Source: Candidatus Roizmanbacteria bacterium CG06_land_8_20_14_3_00_34_14 (lineage in GTDB: Bacteria; Patescibacteriota; Microgenomatia; UBA1406; GWC2-37-13). Taken from it: a DNA stretch of 24,221 nt. Location of the stretch: contig PEVZ01000049.1 in the NCBI GenBank assembly GCA_002779665.1, positions 1-24,221 on the forward strand, in the 5' to 3' direction. The position numbers and the translations under genes were made by a program. Shown here one piece after another: positions 13,403-19,983 of this stretch (position 1 is its first letter; every line of letters begins with the position of its first letter). The notes beneath the pieces were generated by a model. It was not told the origin of the DNA. It was given only the letters and a program-made list of their open reading frames with translations, and made no database searches.

Positions 13403-15097
13403 ATGATTAAAGACAAAATATTGAAAAATCTGAAGGAAGTTTTGAATAAATTGAACATTAAGGATGTGGATGTTTCTTTAGAAAAACCAGCTAATTCTGA
13501 CTTTGGCGATTATTCAACTTCCCTACCACTCAAATTAACAAAACAGCTAAAGAAAAGCCCAATGATTATCGCCGATGAGATTGTCAAAAATTTTCCAAAA
13601 AACGAGAATATTCAAAAAATTGAAATCGTCAAACCCGGGTTTATTAACTTCTGGATATCAACTGTACAATCGATTAATCGATTGACAGAAATTCTTGAAA
13701 AAGGTTTTACTTTTCCTGAATATCATTTGGGTAAAAATAAAAAAGTAATGGTTGAGTTTGCCCACCCAAATACTCATAAGCTATTTCATATTGGACATCT
13801 AAGAAATATTTCAACCGGAGAATCTGTTGTCCGAATATTGGAAGCGGTCGGTAATAAGGTCATCCGCTCAAACTATGAAGGTGACGTCGGGCTTCATATT
13901 GCAAAATGTTTGTTTGGGATAAAAAATTCAAAGACAGATATTAAAAAATTAAAAACGCTTCAGGAAGAAATCGAATTTATTGGGAAAATGTATTCTACTG
14001 GAACTAAAGCCTATGAAGATGATGAAAAATCTAAACAGGAAATAATAAAAATCAATAAGATGATCTACGACCGAGACCCCAAGATAATGCCTCTTTGGAC
14101 CGAAACAAGACAATGGAGTTTGGAATATTTTGATCAAAACTACAAAAGATTTTATAGTCACTTTGATAGGTTGTATTTTGAAAGCGAAATTCATGAAAGC
14201 GGTTTAGAAATCTCTAAAGAAATTTTAAAAAAAGGCATTCTCGAAAATAGTCAAGGAGCAGTTGTTTTCAATGGGAAAAAATATGGACTTGATATTCGAG
14301 TATTTATTAATTCTCTTGGCTACCCAACATACGAAGGAAAAGAATTGGCTCTTGCCGAAAAGGAGTTTTCTGATTTTGGAGAATTAGATAAAATTATTCA
14401 CACTGTCACTCCAGAACAAACAAGTTTTTTTAAAGTCACTTTTAAGGTTGAAGAATTAATTGATGAAAAAAAATATAAAAATAAACAATACCATCTTGCC
14501 TATGAATGGGTAAAATTGAAAGCTGGAAAAATGTCATCTCGGGAAGGAAATATTATTGAAGCCAATTGGTTGATTGATGAAGTTAAGAAAAAAATATTGG
14601 AAAAATCGAAATGTGATGAGGAAACTGCTGAGACCTTGGCCGTCGCTTCAGTCAAATACTCTTTTCTTAAAAACGGTACTCAAACAATTATTCACTTTGA
14701 CATCGATGAATCAATTGCGGTTGATGGAAATTCCGCCCCATATTTAATATACACTTATGTCCGTTGCCAGTCAGTGTTAAAAAAAGCAAAAAATTATCTT
14801 ACCCGTACGTACGATATAGATAAATCTAATTTGAATTTTGATGAGCTAAATGTTTTGAGATTAATAAATCAATTCCCAGAAATAGTTCAAAAAGCAGCTA
14901 TACAGTTGTCACCAAATATAATCGCTAACTATCTTTATGAATTGGCACAGAAGTATAATTATTTTTACCAGAAAAATAAAATATTAGAATCGAAAGAAAA
15001 GATAAAACAATTTAGATTAATGTTGACACAAGCAACTGGAAAAGTGATTAAGGAAGGGCTTTATTTATTGGGAATTAAGACTGTAGAACAAATGTGA
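13403..15097 (+). CDS. argS: arginyl-tRNA synthetase
   Basis: 564 residues, normal for a bacterial class Ia ArgRS, which charges tRNA-Arg with arginine. The N-terminal Add domain (residues 1 to about 95, with NSDFGDYSTSLPLKL) is followed by the catalytic core: VEFAHPNTHKLFHIGHLRN holds the HIGH motif (129-132), and LKAGKMSSREGN is the KMSKS-equivalent region. The C-terminal DALR anticodon-binding domain includes NSAPYLIYTYVRCQSVLKKA and the YLYELAQKYNYFYQ segment. The HPNTHK sequence before HIGH differs from the common bacterial SPNIAK or ANPTGP forms and is more like eukaryote-type ArgRS. It lies 45 bases after the arginine-type operon and probably has its own start. Confidence 0.95.
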   Translation: MIKDKILKNLKEVLNKLNIKDVDVSLEKPANSDFGDYSTSLPLKLTKQLKKSPMIIADEIVKNFPKNENIQKIEIVKPGFINFWISTVQSINRLTEILEKGFTFPEYHLGKNKKVMVEFAHPNTHKLFHIGHLRNISTGESVVRILEAVGNKVIRSNYEGDVGLHIAKCLFGIKNSKTDIKKLKTLQEEIEFIGKMYSTGTKAYEDDEKSKQEIIKINKMIYDRDPKIMPLWTETRQWSLEYFDQNYKRFYSHFDRLYFESEIHESGLEISKEILKKGILENSQGAVVFNGKKYGLDIRVFINSLGYPTYEGKELALAEKEFSDFGELDKIIHTVTPEQTSFFKVTFKVEELIDEKKYKNKQYHLAYEWVKLKAGKMSSREGNIIEANWLIDEVKKKILEKSKCDEETAETLAVASVKYSFLKNGTQTIIHFDIDESIAVDGNSAPYLIYTYVRCQSVLKKAKNYLTRTYDIDKSNLNFDELNVLRLINQFPEIVQKAAIQLSPNIIANYLYELAQKYNYFYQKNKILESKEKIKQFRLMLTQATGKVIKEGLYLLGIKTVEQM

Positions 15098-15113
15098 TCA
15101 AAATTAATCAATA

Positions 15114-15190
15114 ACCAATGAACAACACCAATACTTACCAATTCACAATTATTAATTATCAAAATATTGTTTGTTGGTGTTAATTGGAGT
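15114..15190. repeat. degenerate heptamer array between argS and radA
   Basis: In 7-base phase the sequence reads TTACCAA, TTCACAA, TTATTAA, TTATCAA (15135-15162) in a row, flanked by less regular units (ACCAATG, AACAACA, CCAATAC). AACACCAA at 15124-15131 is repeated inverted as TTGGTGTT at 15174-15181. No gene is seen here. Confidence 0.5.
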
Positions 15191-15193
15191 TGG

Positions 15194-15209
15194 TCCACCG
15201 GCTGACGGA
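15194..15209. repeat. short GC-rich imperfect palindrome before radA
   Basis: TCCACCGGCTGACGGA is an imperfect inverted repeat, GC-rich in AT-rich surroundings, directly after the heptamer array. It resembles a dispersed repeat element; copy number in the genome is unknown. Confidence 0.35.
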
Positions 15210-15239
15210 TTGGAGATTATTTATTTTGAAAATTTTATA

Positions 15240-16526
15240 ATGTTTTACATCTGCTCAAATTGTGGTTTTGGCTCTGGTTCTTGGATTGGAAAATGTCCTG
15301 ATTGCGGTGGATGGAACACACTTAAGGAAAAACCTGAGTTCGCCAAGGCTTCGTCGGGCAAGAAGGGTGAGGCCGTCAAAAAAATTACCATCACGTCGCT
15401 ATCGAAGATTAAGTCGCCAACAAAATCACGTCTCTCAACCGGCATTTTTGAATTTGACCGCGTCCTTGGTGGAGGCGTTGTCCCCGGCGAAGTAATTCTT
15501 CTAACAGGTCAACCAGGAATCGGCAAATCAACCCTCGTTCTCCAGGCTTTTCAAAACAAAAAAGTTCTTTATATATCCGGTGAAGAATCTGCCGAACAGG
15601 TAAAAAATCGGGCTGAAAGACTTTCCGTCAATCTTGACAACTTGTCTTTTTCGGCAGACCTTCAAATAGAAAGCATCATTGGCAGTCTTGAAGAATTAAA
15701 AGATGAAATTGAAATTGTGATAATTGATTCCGTCCAAACTATCTACTCAAAAGATGTCGAAGGACCGGTCGCCGGAGTTTCCCAACTTAAAGAGGTAACA
15801 AAAAAAATTGTCAACTTTGCCAAACAATCTAATCTTCCAATTTTACTTATTGGTCATATTAACAAAGAAGGCGATGTAGCCGGACCAAAAACGCTTGAAC
15901 ATTTTGTTGATTGCGTCCTTGAAATTGAAGGAGAAAAAATTTCAAATTTTAGACTTCTTCGTGCTTCAAAAAATCGTTTTGGATCAGTCGATGAAATTGG
16001 TATTTTTGAAATGAAACAAAAAGGATTAAGTGAAGTAAAAAATCCATTAGTTTTTCTTGAAACCGACAAAAAACTTGAACCGGGAAAAGCCATTGTTGGC
16101 GTCGCTGAAGGAAATAGGCCGTTTTTCTTTGAGATTCAAACTCTCTGCGTTCCTACCTCTTTAATGAATCCTCGTCGAATAGTAAAAGGGCTGGATTTTA
16201 ACAAGGTTCAGTTATTACTGGCAGTGATTAAAAAAAATCTTAATCTCCCGCTTGACCGTTTTGACATCTTTGTTAATGTCGTTGGTGGAGTGTCTATCAA
16301 ATCAACCGGCGCTGACCTTGGTTTTATCGCCTCTCTTATTTCTTCTTTCAAAAATATTGCCCTACCGGCTAATTCTCTTTTTGTGGGCGAAGTCGGGCTA
16401 CTTGGAGAAATTCGTTCTTCTTTTCTTGAAGAGAAAATAGTTGAGGAATCAAAAAGACTCGGATTTAAAAAAATCTATTCCTCAAAATTAATCAAAACTG
16501 TCAAAGATTTTGCAAAGCAATTATAA
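15240..16526 (+). CDS. radA: DNA repair protein RadA/Sms
   Basis: 428 residues from the ATG at 15240. An in-frame ATG at 15171 would add 23 residues of non-family sequence encoded by repeat DNA, so it was not chosen. RadA is a hexameric helicase that drives branch migration in recombination. The zinc finger is at Cys5, Cys8, Cys19 and Cys22 (CSNCGF ... KCPDCGGW). The RecA-like ATPase has Walker A GQPGIGKST near residue 90, followed by SGEES and VIIDSVQT. The RadA signature KNRFG is in ASKNRFGSVDEIGIFEM, and a C-terminal Lon-like domain follows (VNVVGGVSI, GADLGFIASLISS, VGEVGLLGEIR). A GC-rich linker of about 14 residues after the zinc finger looks inserted. No clear terminator downstream. 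Confidence 0.95.
   Translation: MFYICSNCGFGSGSWIGKCPDCGGWNTLKEKPEFAKASSGKKGEAVKKITITSLSKIKSPTKSRLSTGIFEFDRVLGGGVVPGEVILLTGQPGIGKSTLVLQAFQNKKVLYISGEESAEQVKNRAERLSVNLDNLSFSADLQIESIIGSLEELKDEIEIVIIDSVQTIYSKDVEGPVAGVSQLKEVTKKIVNFAKQSNLPILLIGHINKEGDVAGPKTLEHFVDCVLEIEGEKISNFRLLRASKNRFGSVDEIGIFEMKQKGLSEVKNPLVFLETDKKLEPGKAIVGVAEGNRPFFFEIQTLCVPTSLMNPRRIVKGLDFNKVQLLLAVIKKNLNLPLDRFDIFVNVVGGVSIKSTGADLGFIASLISSFKNIALPANSLFVGEVGLLGEIRSSFLEEKIVEESKRLGFKKIYSSKLIKTVKDFAKQL
15333..15374 (+). repeat. GC-rich in-frame insertion in the radA linker
   Basis: This 42-base stretch encodes PEFAKASSGKKGEA between the zinc finger and the ATPase domain. It is far richer in G+C than the rest of the gene, and its TTCGCCAAGGCTTC core (15339-15352) matches TTCGCCGAAGCTTC in the 3' end of dnaK at 12 of 14 positions. 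Confidence 0.45.
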
Positions 16527-16564
16527 TCTCGTTGAAATTACACGGTGTATATCTATAATAACCA

Positions 16565-17191
16565 TTATGGTGTTTTTTTATAAAAAGTTTTTTCAATCAC
16601 AGACTTCTTTCCATTTGCCCCAATAAGATTTATTATCAATTTGTTTTCTCCCTCATTAAGAGAATAATCATAAACAAACACTCCCAATTTATTCTGATAT
16701 ATCCTCTCCCCTCCTATCGTTATACTTGTATCCTTATCAGTTTTTCCAGTAATCTTTATATTTTTCTCAACGTTAAAATTCGTTTTTTTTGGTGAAATTA
16801 AAGTAAAAGACGGAGGAGAAAAATATATTTTTAACTGAAATAAAAAATAAAAAATAAAAAATAATGATAGGATAATTAAGCCAAATTTTAATATTTTTTT
16901 TGTTCCAGAAGTTAGATATTCACTGGTTACTTTTTTTTTAAATTTTACCTCTTCTTTTTTTTCATAATCCCGCCTGAAAAATGCCAGAACTTTTTTATGA
17001 TCAAGATTCAATACACGAGAATAATTTTTTAGAATTCCGGTTATATAAATTTTTGAAGAAAAATAGTTCCAATTTTCGTCTTCAATCGCTTTTAAATATT
17101 TTTCTCTTATCTTTATTTTTTTTTCAATATCACTCAAAAGTAAGCCTTTTTTTTCCCTTTCGTTTTTAAGAATTTGCCCTACGCTAAGCAT
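16565..17191 (-). CDS. RodZ-like membrane protein with cytoplasmic HTH and extracytoplasmic beta domain
   Basis: 208 residues from the ATG at 17191. An in-frame ATG at 17248 would overlap efp and add non-family residues. The N-terminus (LSVGQILKNEREKKGLLLSDIEKKIKI ... YLKAIEDENW ... YITGILKNYSRVLNLD) is the HTH_25 domain of RodZ-type proteins, which bind MreB and help set cell shape. One transmembrane helix follows at about residues 103-125 (LKFGLIILSLFFIFYFLFQL). The remainder is an Ig-like outer domain with FTLISPKKTNFNVEKNIKITGKT and SLNEGENKLIINL. Last gene of the epmA-efp unit, 53 bases after efp. Such a gene next to efp need not be functionally linked. It converges on radA. Confidence 0.75.
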   Translation of the reverse strand: MLSVGQILKNEREKKGLLLSDIEKKIKIREKYLKAIEDENWNYFSSKIYITGILKNYSRVLNLDHKKVLAFFRRDYEKKEEVKFKKKVTSEYLTSGTKKILKFGLIILSLFFIFYFLFQLKIYFSPPSFTLISPKKTNFNVEKNIKITGKTDKDTSITIGGERIYQNKLGVFVYDYSLNEGENKLIINLIGANGKKSVIEKTFYKKTP

Positions 17192-17244
17192 GAGTATTAG
17201 TTTAACAATTAATTTCCATATATTTCTATGAATATCAATGAATC

Positions 17245-17805
17245 TCAAACTCTCCCCGTATATTCTCCCGTCTCTGGATTAATACTAATCGTCTCTCCGA
17301 CTTTTACAAATATAGGTGCCATTACCGTTGCCCCGGTTTCTACCGTGACCGGTTTTTTAGCACCGCTTACAGTATCGCCTTTAGCTGCATCATCAGCCCC
17401 GGTTATTTTCAGCCTAACGCTCATAGGTGGTCTAATTGTTAAAGGTTTATCGTCGAACATATAAACAAACATTTTCTCACCTTCTTTAAAAAATCTTGAC
17501 ACTTCACCAACGACTGAGATAGGAAAGGATACTTGATTAAAAGTTCGCTCATCCATAAAGTAGAGATTTTCCTGGTCTTTGTAAATATATTGCATATCAA
17601 CCGAAACGACGTCTAAAGTCTCTACTTGTTCATTTGATTTGAAAGCATATTCAACATTTTTAGCTGTAATTAAATTCTTGAGTCGAGCCTTCATTAAAGC
17701 CGATCCCTTACCCGGAGAATAAAAATCCGCTTTCATAACCTGGCAGATTCCCCCTTGAAAATTGACAAATTCACTTTTCTTTAAGTTTCCGGCACTAATT
17801 CTCAT
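17245..17805 (-). CDS. efp: elongation factor P
   Basis: 186 residues, standard length. EF-P binds between the P and E sites of the ribosome and relieves stalling on polyproline. The N-terminal KOW-like domain carries the loop SPGKGSALMKARLKNL, whose Lys33 corresponds to E. coli Lys34, the residue that receives beta-lysine. The middle and C-terminal OB domains are intact: VDMQYIYKD, LYFMDERTF, RPPMSVRLKI and the family C-terminus (SGAKKPVTVETGATVMAPIFV, then INPETGEYTGRV). It lies 5 bases downstream of epmA, so modifier and target are co-transcribed. Confidence 0.97.
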   Translation of the reverse strand: MRISAGNLKKSEFVNFQGGICQVMKADFYSPGKGSALMKARLKNLITAKNVEYAFKSNEQVETLDVVSVDMQYIYKDQENLYFMDERTFNQVSFPISVVGEVSRFFKEGEKMFVYMFDDKPLTIRPPMSVRLKITGADDAAKGDTVSGAKKPVTVETGATVMAPIFVKVGETISINPETGEYTGRV

Positions 17806-17810
17806 ATTTT

Positions 17811-18806
17811 CTAAGAAATATTAATTAACTTTAACTGATCAATTGAAGTTAAATTTGCGAAAATCATCGCTAACCTCTCCAATCCGATTGCTATCCCACT
17901 ACAATCGTTAAGTCCATATTTTAATGCCTCGATATACCCTTTGTCAATCGGATGAATGACTTTTTTCTCGTTATTAAATCTTTTTTCTTGCTCCTTCCAA
18001 TCAGTTAATTCTGTGTAACAGTCGCCTAATTCGATTCCATCGATATAAAATTCAAATCTCTGAGTCGTCCTTCCATCGGGGTTTAATTTCGCAAGAGCTG
18101 CAAATTCCTTTGGGTAATCGTAGATTAAAGTCGGAAAACCGTTTGTACCAAGGTGCGGTTCTATTTCTTGAGAATATATTTGCGACCAAAGATCTTCATA
18201 AGTTGAAGTGTTGATAGAATATCCTTTTTCTTTTGCTTTTTCAATAAATAATTTATGATTAAATAATTCCTTTTCAGAAATTCCAGCATATTTTTTAAAT
18301 GCTTTTTGGACCGTTATTTTTTCCCATTTTTCAAAAGATATCTTCTTACCCTTATAAATAATTTTATTTTGTAACTTGTAACTTGTAACTTGTAACTTCC
18401 TGCTAATTGATTGTAATAATTTTAAAACAACATCAGCTATACCCATATAATCGGCATCCATTTTATAAAACTCGAGCATAACAAATTCATATGAGTGAAG
18501 AGTGGCTGGCGGATCGGCATTGCGAAACGATTTTCCTAAATAATAGCAGTCTCCAACACCATAAGCCAACAAACGTTTTAAGAATAATTCCGGTGAGGGA
18601 ATTAGGTATAATTTTTCTTTTTTATCTAAAAATTTAAAGTCTGTCTCAAAAACCTGCAAATATGATTCAGGAATTAAAGCCGGAGACAAAACCGGCAGAT
18701 CGATTTTTAAATATTTATTCTTCTCCATAAATTCATGGACGGCTTCTTCAACTTGAAGATAGATTTTGTAGTTATCTAAATTTTTTGTAGTTGTTTTAAT
18801 TTCCAT
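17811..18806 (-). CDS. epmA: EF-P lysyltransferase EpmA (LysRS-like, no anticodon domain)
   Basis: 331 residues, matching EpmA (about 325) and much shorter than LysRS (about 500): the OB anticodon-binding domain is absent. EpmA activates (R)-beta-lysine with ATP and transfers it to EF-P. Class II motif 2 is in YYLGKSFRNADPPATLHSYEF followed by VMLEFY, and motif 3 is GIAIGLERLAMIF. The segment FPTLIYDYPKEFAALAKLNPDG, then RFEFYIDGIELGDCYTELTD, is typical of this group. Residues 137-146 (KLQVTSYKLQ) come from an in-frame heptamer array between motifs 2 and 3. The neighbouring efp strongly supports the call. EpmB, which makes beta-lysine, is not in the window, so alpha-lysine may be used. Confidence 0.88.
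   Translation of the reverse strand: MEIKTTTKNLDNYKIYLQVEEAVHEFMEKNKYLKIDLPVLSPALIPESYLQVFETDFKFLDKKEKLYLIPSPELFLKRLLAYGVGDCYYLGKSFRNADPPATLHSYEFVMLEFYKMDADYMGIADVVLKLLQSISRKLQVTSYKLQNKIIYKGKKISFEKWEKITVQKAFKKYAGISEKELFNHKLFIEKAKEKGYSINTSTYEDLWSQIYSQEIEPHLGTNGFPTLIYDYPKEFAALAKLNPDGRTTQRFEFYIDGIELGDCYTELTDWKEQEKRFNNEKKVIHPIDKGYIEALKYGLNDCSGIAIGLERLAMIFANLTSIDQLKLINIS
18371..18398. repeat. perfect 4 x 7-base tandem repeat inside epmA
   Basis: GTAACTT is repeated four times without mismatch on the plus strand. Read on the coding (minus) strand it gives the KLQVTSY 7-residue cycle, because 7 bases times 3 equals 7 codons. Copy-number change by 3 units would keep the frame. Confidence 0.9.
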
Positions 18807-18813
18807 GGTTAAG

Positions 18814-18819
18814 ATTATA
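18814..18819 (-). promoter_or_regulatory. -10 element of the epmA-efp operon
   Basis: A perfect TATAAT on the minus strand ends 7 bases before the epmA ATG at 18806, which puts the expected transcript start at the start codon. No strong -35 box; the inverted repeat described next lies where it would be. Confidence 0.5.
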
Positions 18820-18830
18820 CATTATGTCGT

Positions 18831-18859
18831 ATGTTACACCGTAACATTAGGGTGTAACA
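18831..18859. promoter_or_regulatory. nested inverted repeats upstream of epmA (operator candidate)
   Basis: ATGTTAC-acc-GTAACAT (18831-18847) is a perfect 7-base inverted repeat. TGTTACACC (18832-18840) also pairs with GGTGTAACA (18851-18859) over 9 bases. Both cover the -35 region of the epmA promoter. Operator function is inference. Confidence 0.4.
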
Positions 18860-18960
18860 AATTTACTTGGAAAAATTGCGATTGGCTTACAGAAATTTCC
18901 AACAGAAAAGAATATTCCAAGTTGGTTAAACAAAAGAATAGAATTGGCATTAAAAGTCCA

Positions 18961-18979
18961 AAAAAAATACAAAGTATTT
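18961..18979 (-). terminator. weak AT-rich terminator candidate after dnaJ
   Basis: On the minus strand AAATAC and GTATTT form a 6-pair stem with a 3-base loop that runs into a stretch of Ts (18967-18961), 11 bases past the dnaJ stop. The stem is AT-rich, so termination would be weak. Confidence 0.35.
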
Positions 18980-18989
18980 ATAAAACAAT

Positions 18990-19850
18990 TTAAATCTCCC
19001 CTTCCAATTCATTTAATAACTCTTTTGCTCTTCCCGAAACTCGTGCTGGTGTATTGATTTTATATATAACGTACTCGTCACCTTTGCGGTTTGACTGTGG
19101 ATAAGCAATCCCCTGATCGTGAAGTTTTACCATCGTTCCCGACTGCGTCCCAGGCCTAATTTTCAACCTAATCGTCCCGTAAATTGTCTGGACGTCAACT
19201 GTCCCGCCAAGAACTGCGAGTGGATAAGAAATATCTTTTTCAAAATATATATCCTGACCTTTGCGAGTAAAATATGGATGAGGCTTAACTTTAACTTGAA
19301 GATCAAAATCAGAGAATCTAATTGCCATATTATTATCTACTCCGGCCGGAATTTGAAATGATTTCTCTTCACCTTTGACGATCATCGTCTTTTTGACCCC
19401 ATGAACCGCTTCCTCAAATGTCAAAGTAATTTCATAGACATCCCGTTGCTGTCTTCTTCTTCCACCTCGACCACCAAATGGTGATTGAAAACCAAAAAAT
19501 TGTTCGAAAATATCAAATGGATCGGAAAATCCGCCAAAGTCGACATTCTCAAATCCTTGACTTGAAAAACCACCGAAACCTTCAAACGGATTTCCTGTTT
19601 GTTGACTCCCGCCAAACCCTCCCGGGCCACCGCGGTTAAAAGCACTCTCTCCATACTGGTCATACATCTGACGTTTTTTTGGATCGGAAAGAACTTCGTA
19701 CGCCTTTGTGACTTCCTTAAATTTTTCTGCTGCTTCACTGGTTTTATTTCGATCCGGATGCCACTTGAGAGCTGCGCGACGATAGGCGGTTTTTATTTCC
19801 TGCTCAGATGCACCTTTGGCCACCCCAAGGGTGTCGTAATAATCAGCCAT
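18990..19850 (-). CDS. dnaJ: DnaJ/CbpA-type J-domain co-chaperone without zinc domain
   Basis: 286 residues. The J domain (1-70) has the HPD motif at residues 31-33 and stimulates DnaK ATPase. A Gly/Phe-rich linker follows (about 72-125). The C-terminal substrate-binding beta domains include [30 protein letters not shown] and [22 protein letters not shown]. There are no CxxCxGxG repeats, so the zinc domain of classical DnaJ (about 375 residues) is missing, as in CbpA and class II Hsp40. As the last gene of hrcA-grpE-dnaK-dnaJ it is probably the main DnaK partner here. The dnaJ name reflects its operon position. Confidence 0.9.
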   Translation of the reverse strand: MADYYDTLGVAKGASEQEIKTAYRRAALKWHPDRNKTSEAAEKFKEVTKAYEVLSDPKKRQMYDQYGESAFNRGGPGGFGGSQQTGNPFEGFGGFSSQGFENVDFGGFSDPFDIFEQFFGFQSPFGGRGGRRRQQRDVYEITLTFEEAVHGVKKTMIVKGEEKSFQIPAGVDNNMAIRFSDFDLQVKVKPHPYFTRKGQDIYFEKDISYPLAVLGGTVDVQTIYGTIRLKIRPGTQSGTMVKLHDQGIAYPQSNRKGDEYVIYKINTPARVSGRAKELLNELEGEI

Positions 19851-19864
19851 AATTTAGTTTAGAC

Positions 19865-19983
19865 GATAGATAATGGAAAATAGAGGGTAGGTTTTGAAGA
19901 TAGAGGCTGGAAGATTGATTCTTCTATTTTCAATCATCTATTTTCCACCCCCACCTTCTATTATCTACCCTCTATGGTCGATC
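19865..19983. repeat. heptamer-periodic inverted repeat between dnaJ and dnaK
   Basis: The gap is almost wholly filled by 7-base-periodic sequence: purine-rich units on the left (GATAGAT, AATAGAG, ATAGAGG) and pyrimidine-rich units on the right (CTTCTAT, CATCTAT, TTCTATT, CTCTATG). Arms pair: ATAGAGGGTAG (19880-19890) with 19965-19975, GGAAAATAGA (19875-19884) with 19937-19946, and GATTGA (19913-19918) with 19930-19935. Confidence 0.6.

Noticed and set aside
15171..15239. In-frame upstream ATG extending RadA by 23 residues.
   Set aside because: The extension is encoded by heptamer-repeat and palindrome DNA and has no family similarity. The RadA zinc-finger N-terminus fits the ATG at 15240.
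16561..16579. ACCA-TTA-TGGT followed by G and seven Ts as a radA terminator.
   Set aside because: A four-pair stem with a three-base loop is too weak to call; it also overlaps the end of the convergent gene.
17192..17248. Upstream ATG extending the RodZ-like protein by 19 residues into efp.
   Set aside because: It overlaps the efp stop, and the HTH domain begins properly at the ATG at 17191.
18805..18993. 62-residue plus-strand frame divergent from epmA.
   Set aside because: It starts across the epmA start codon, has no ribosome-binding site or recognisable motif, and covers the inverted repeats; probably chance.
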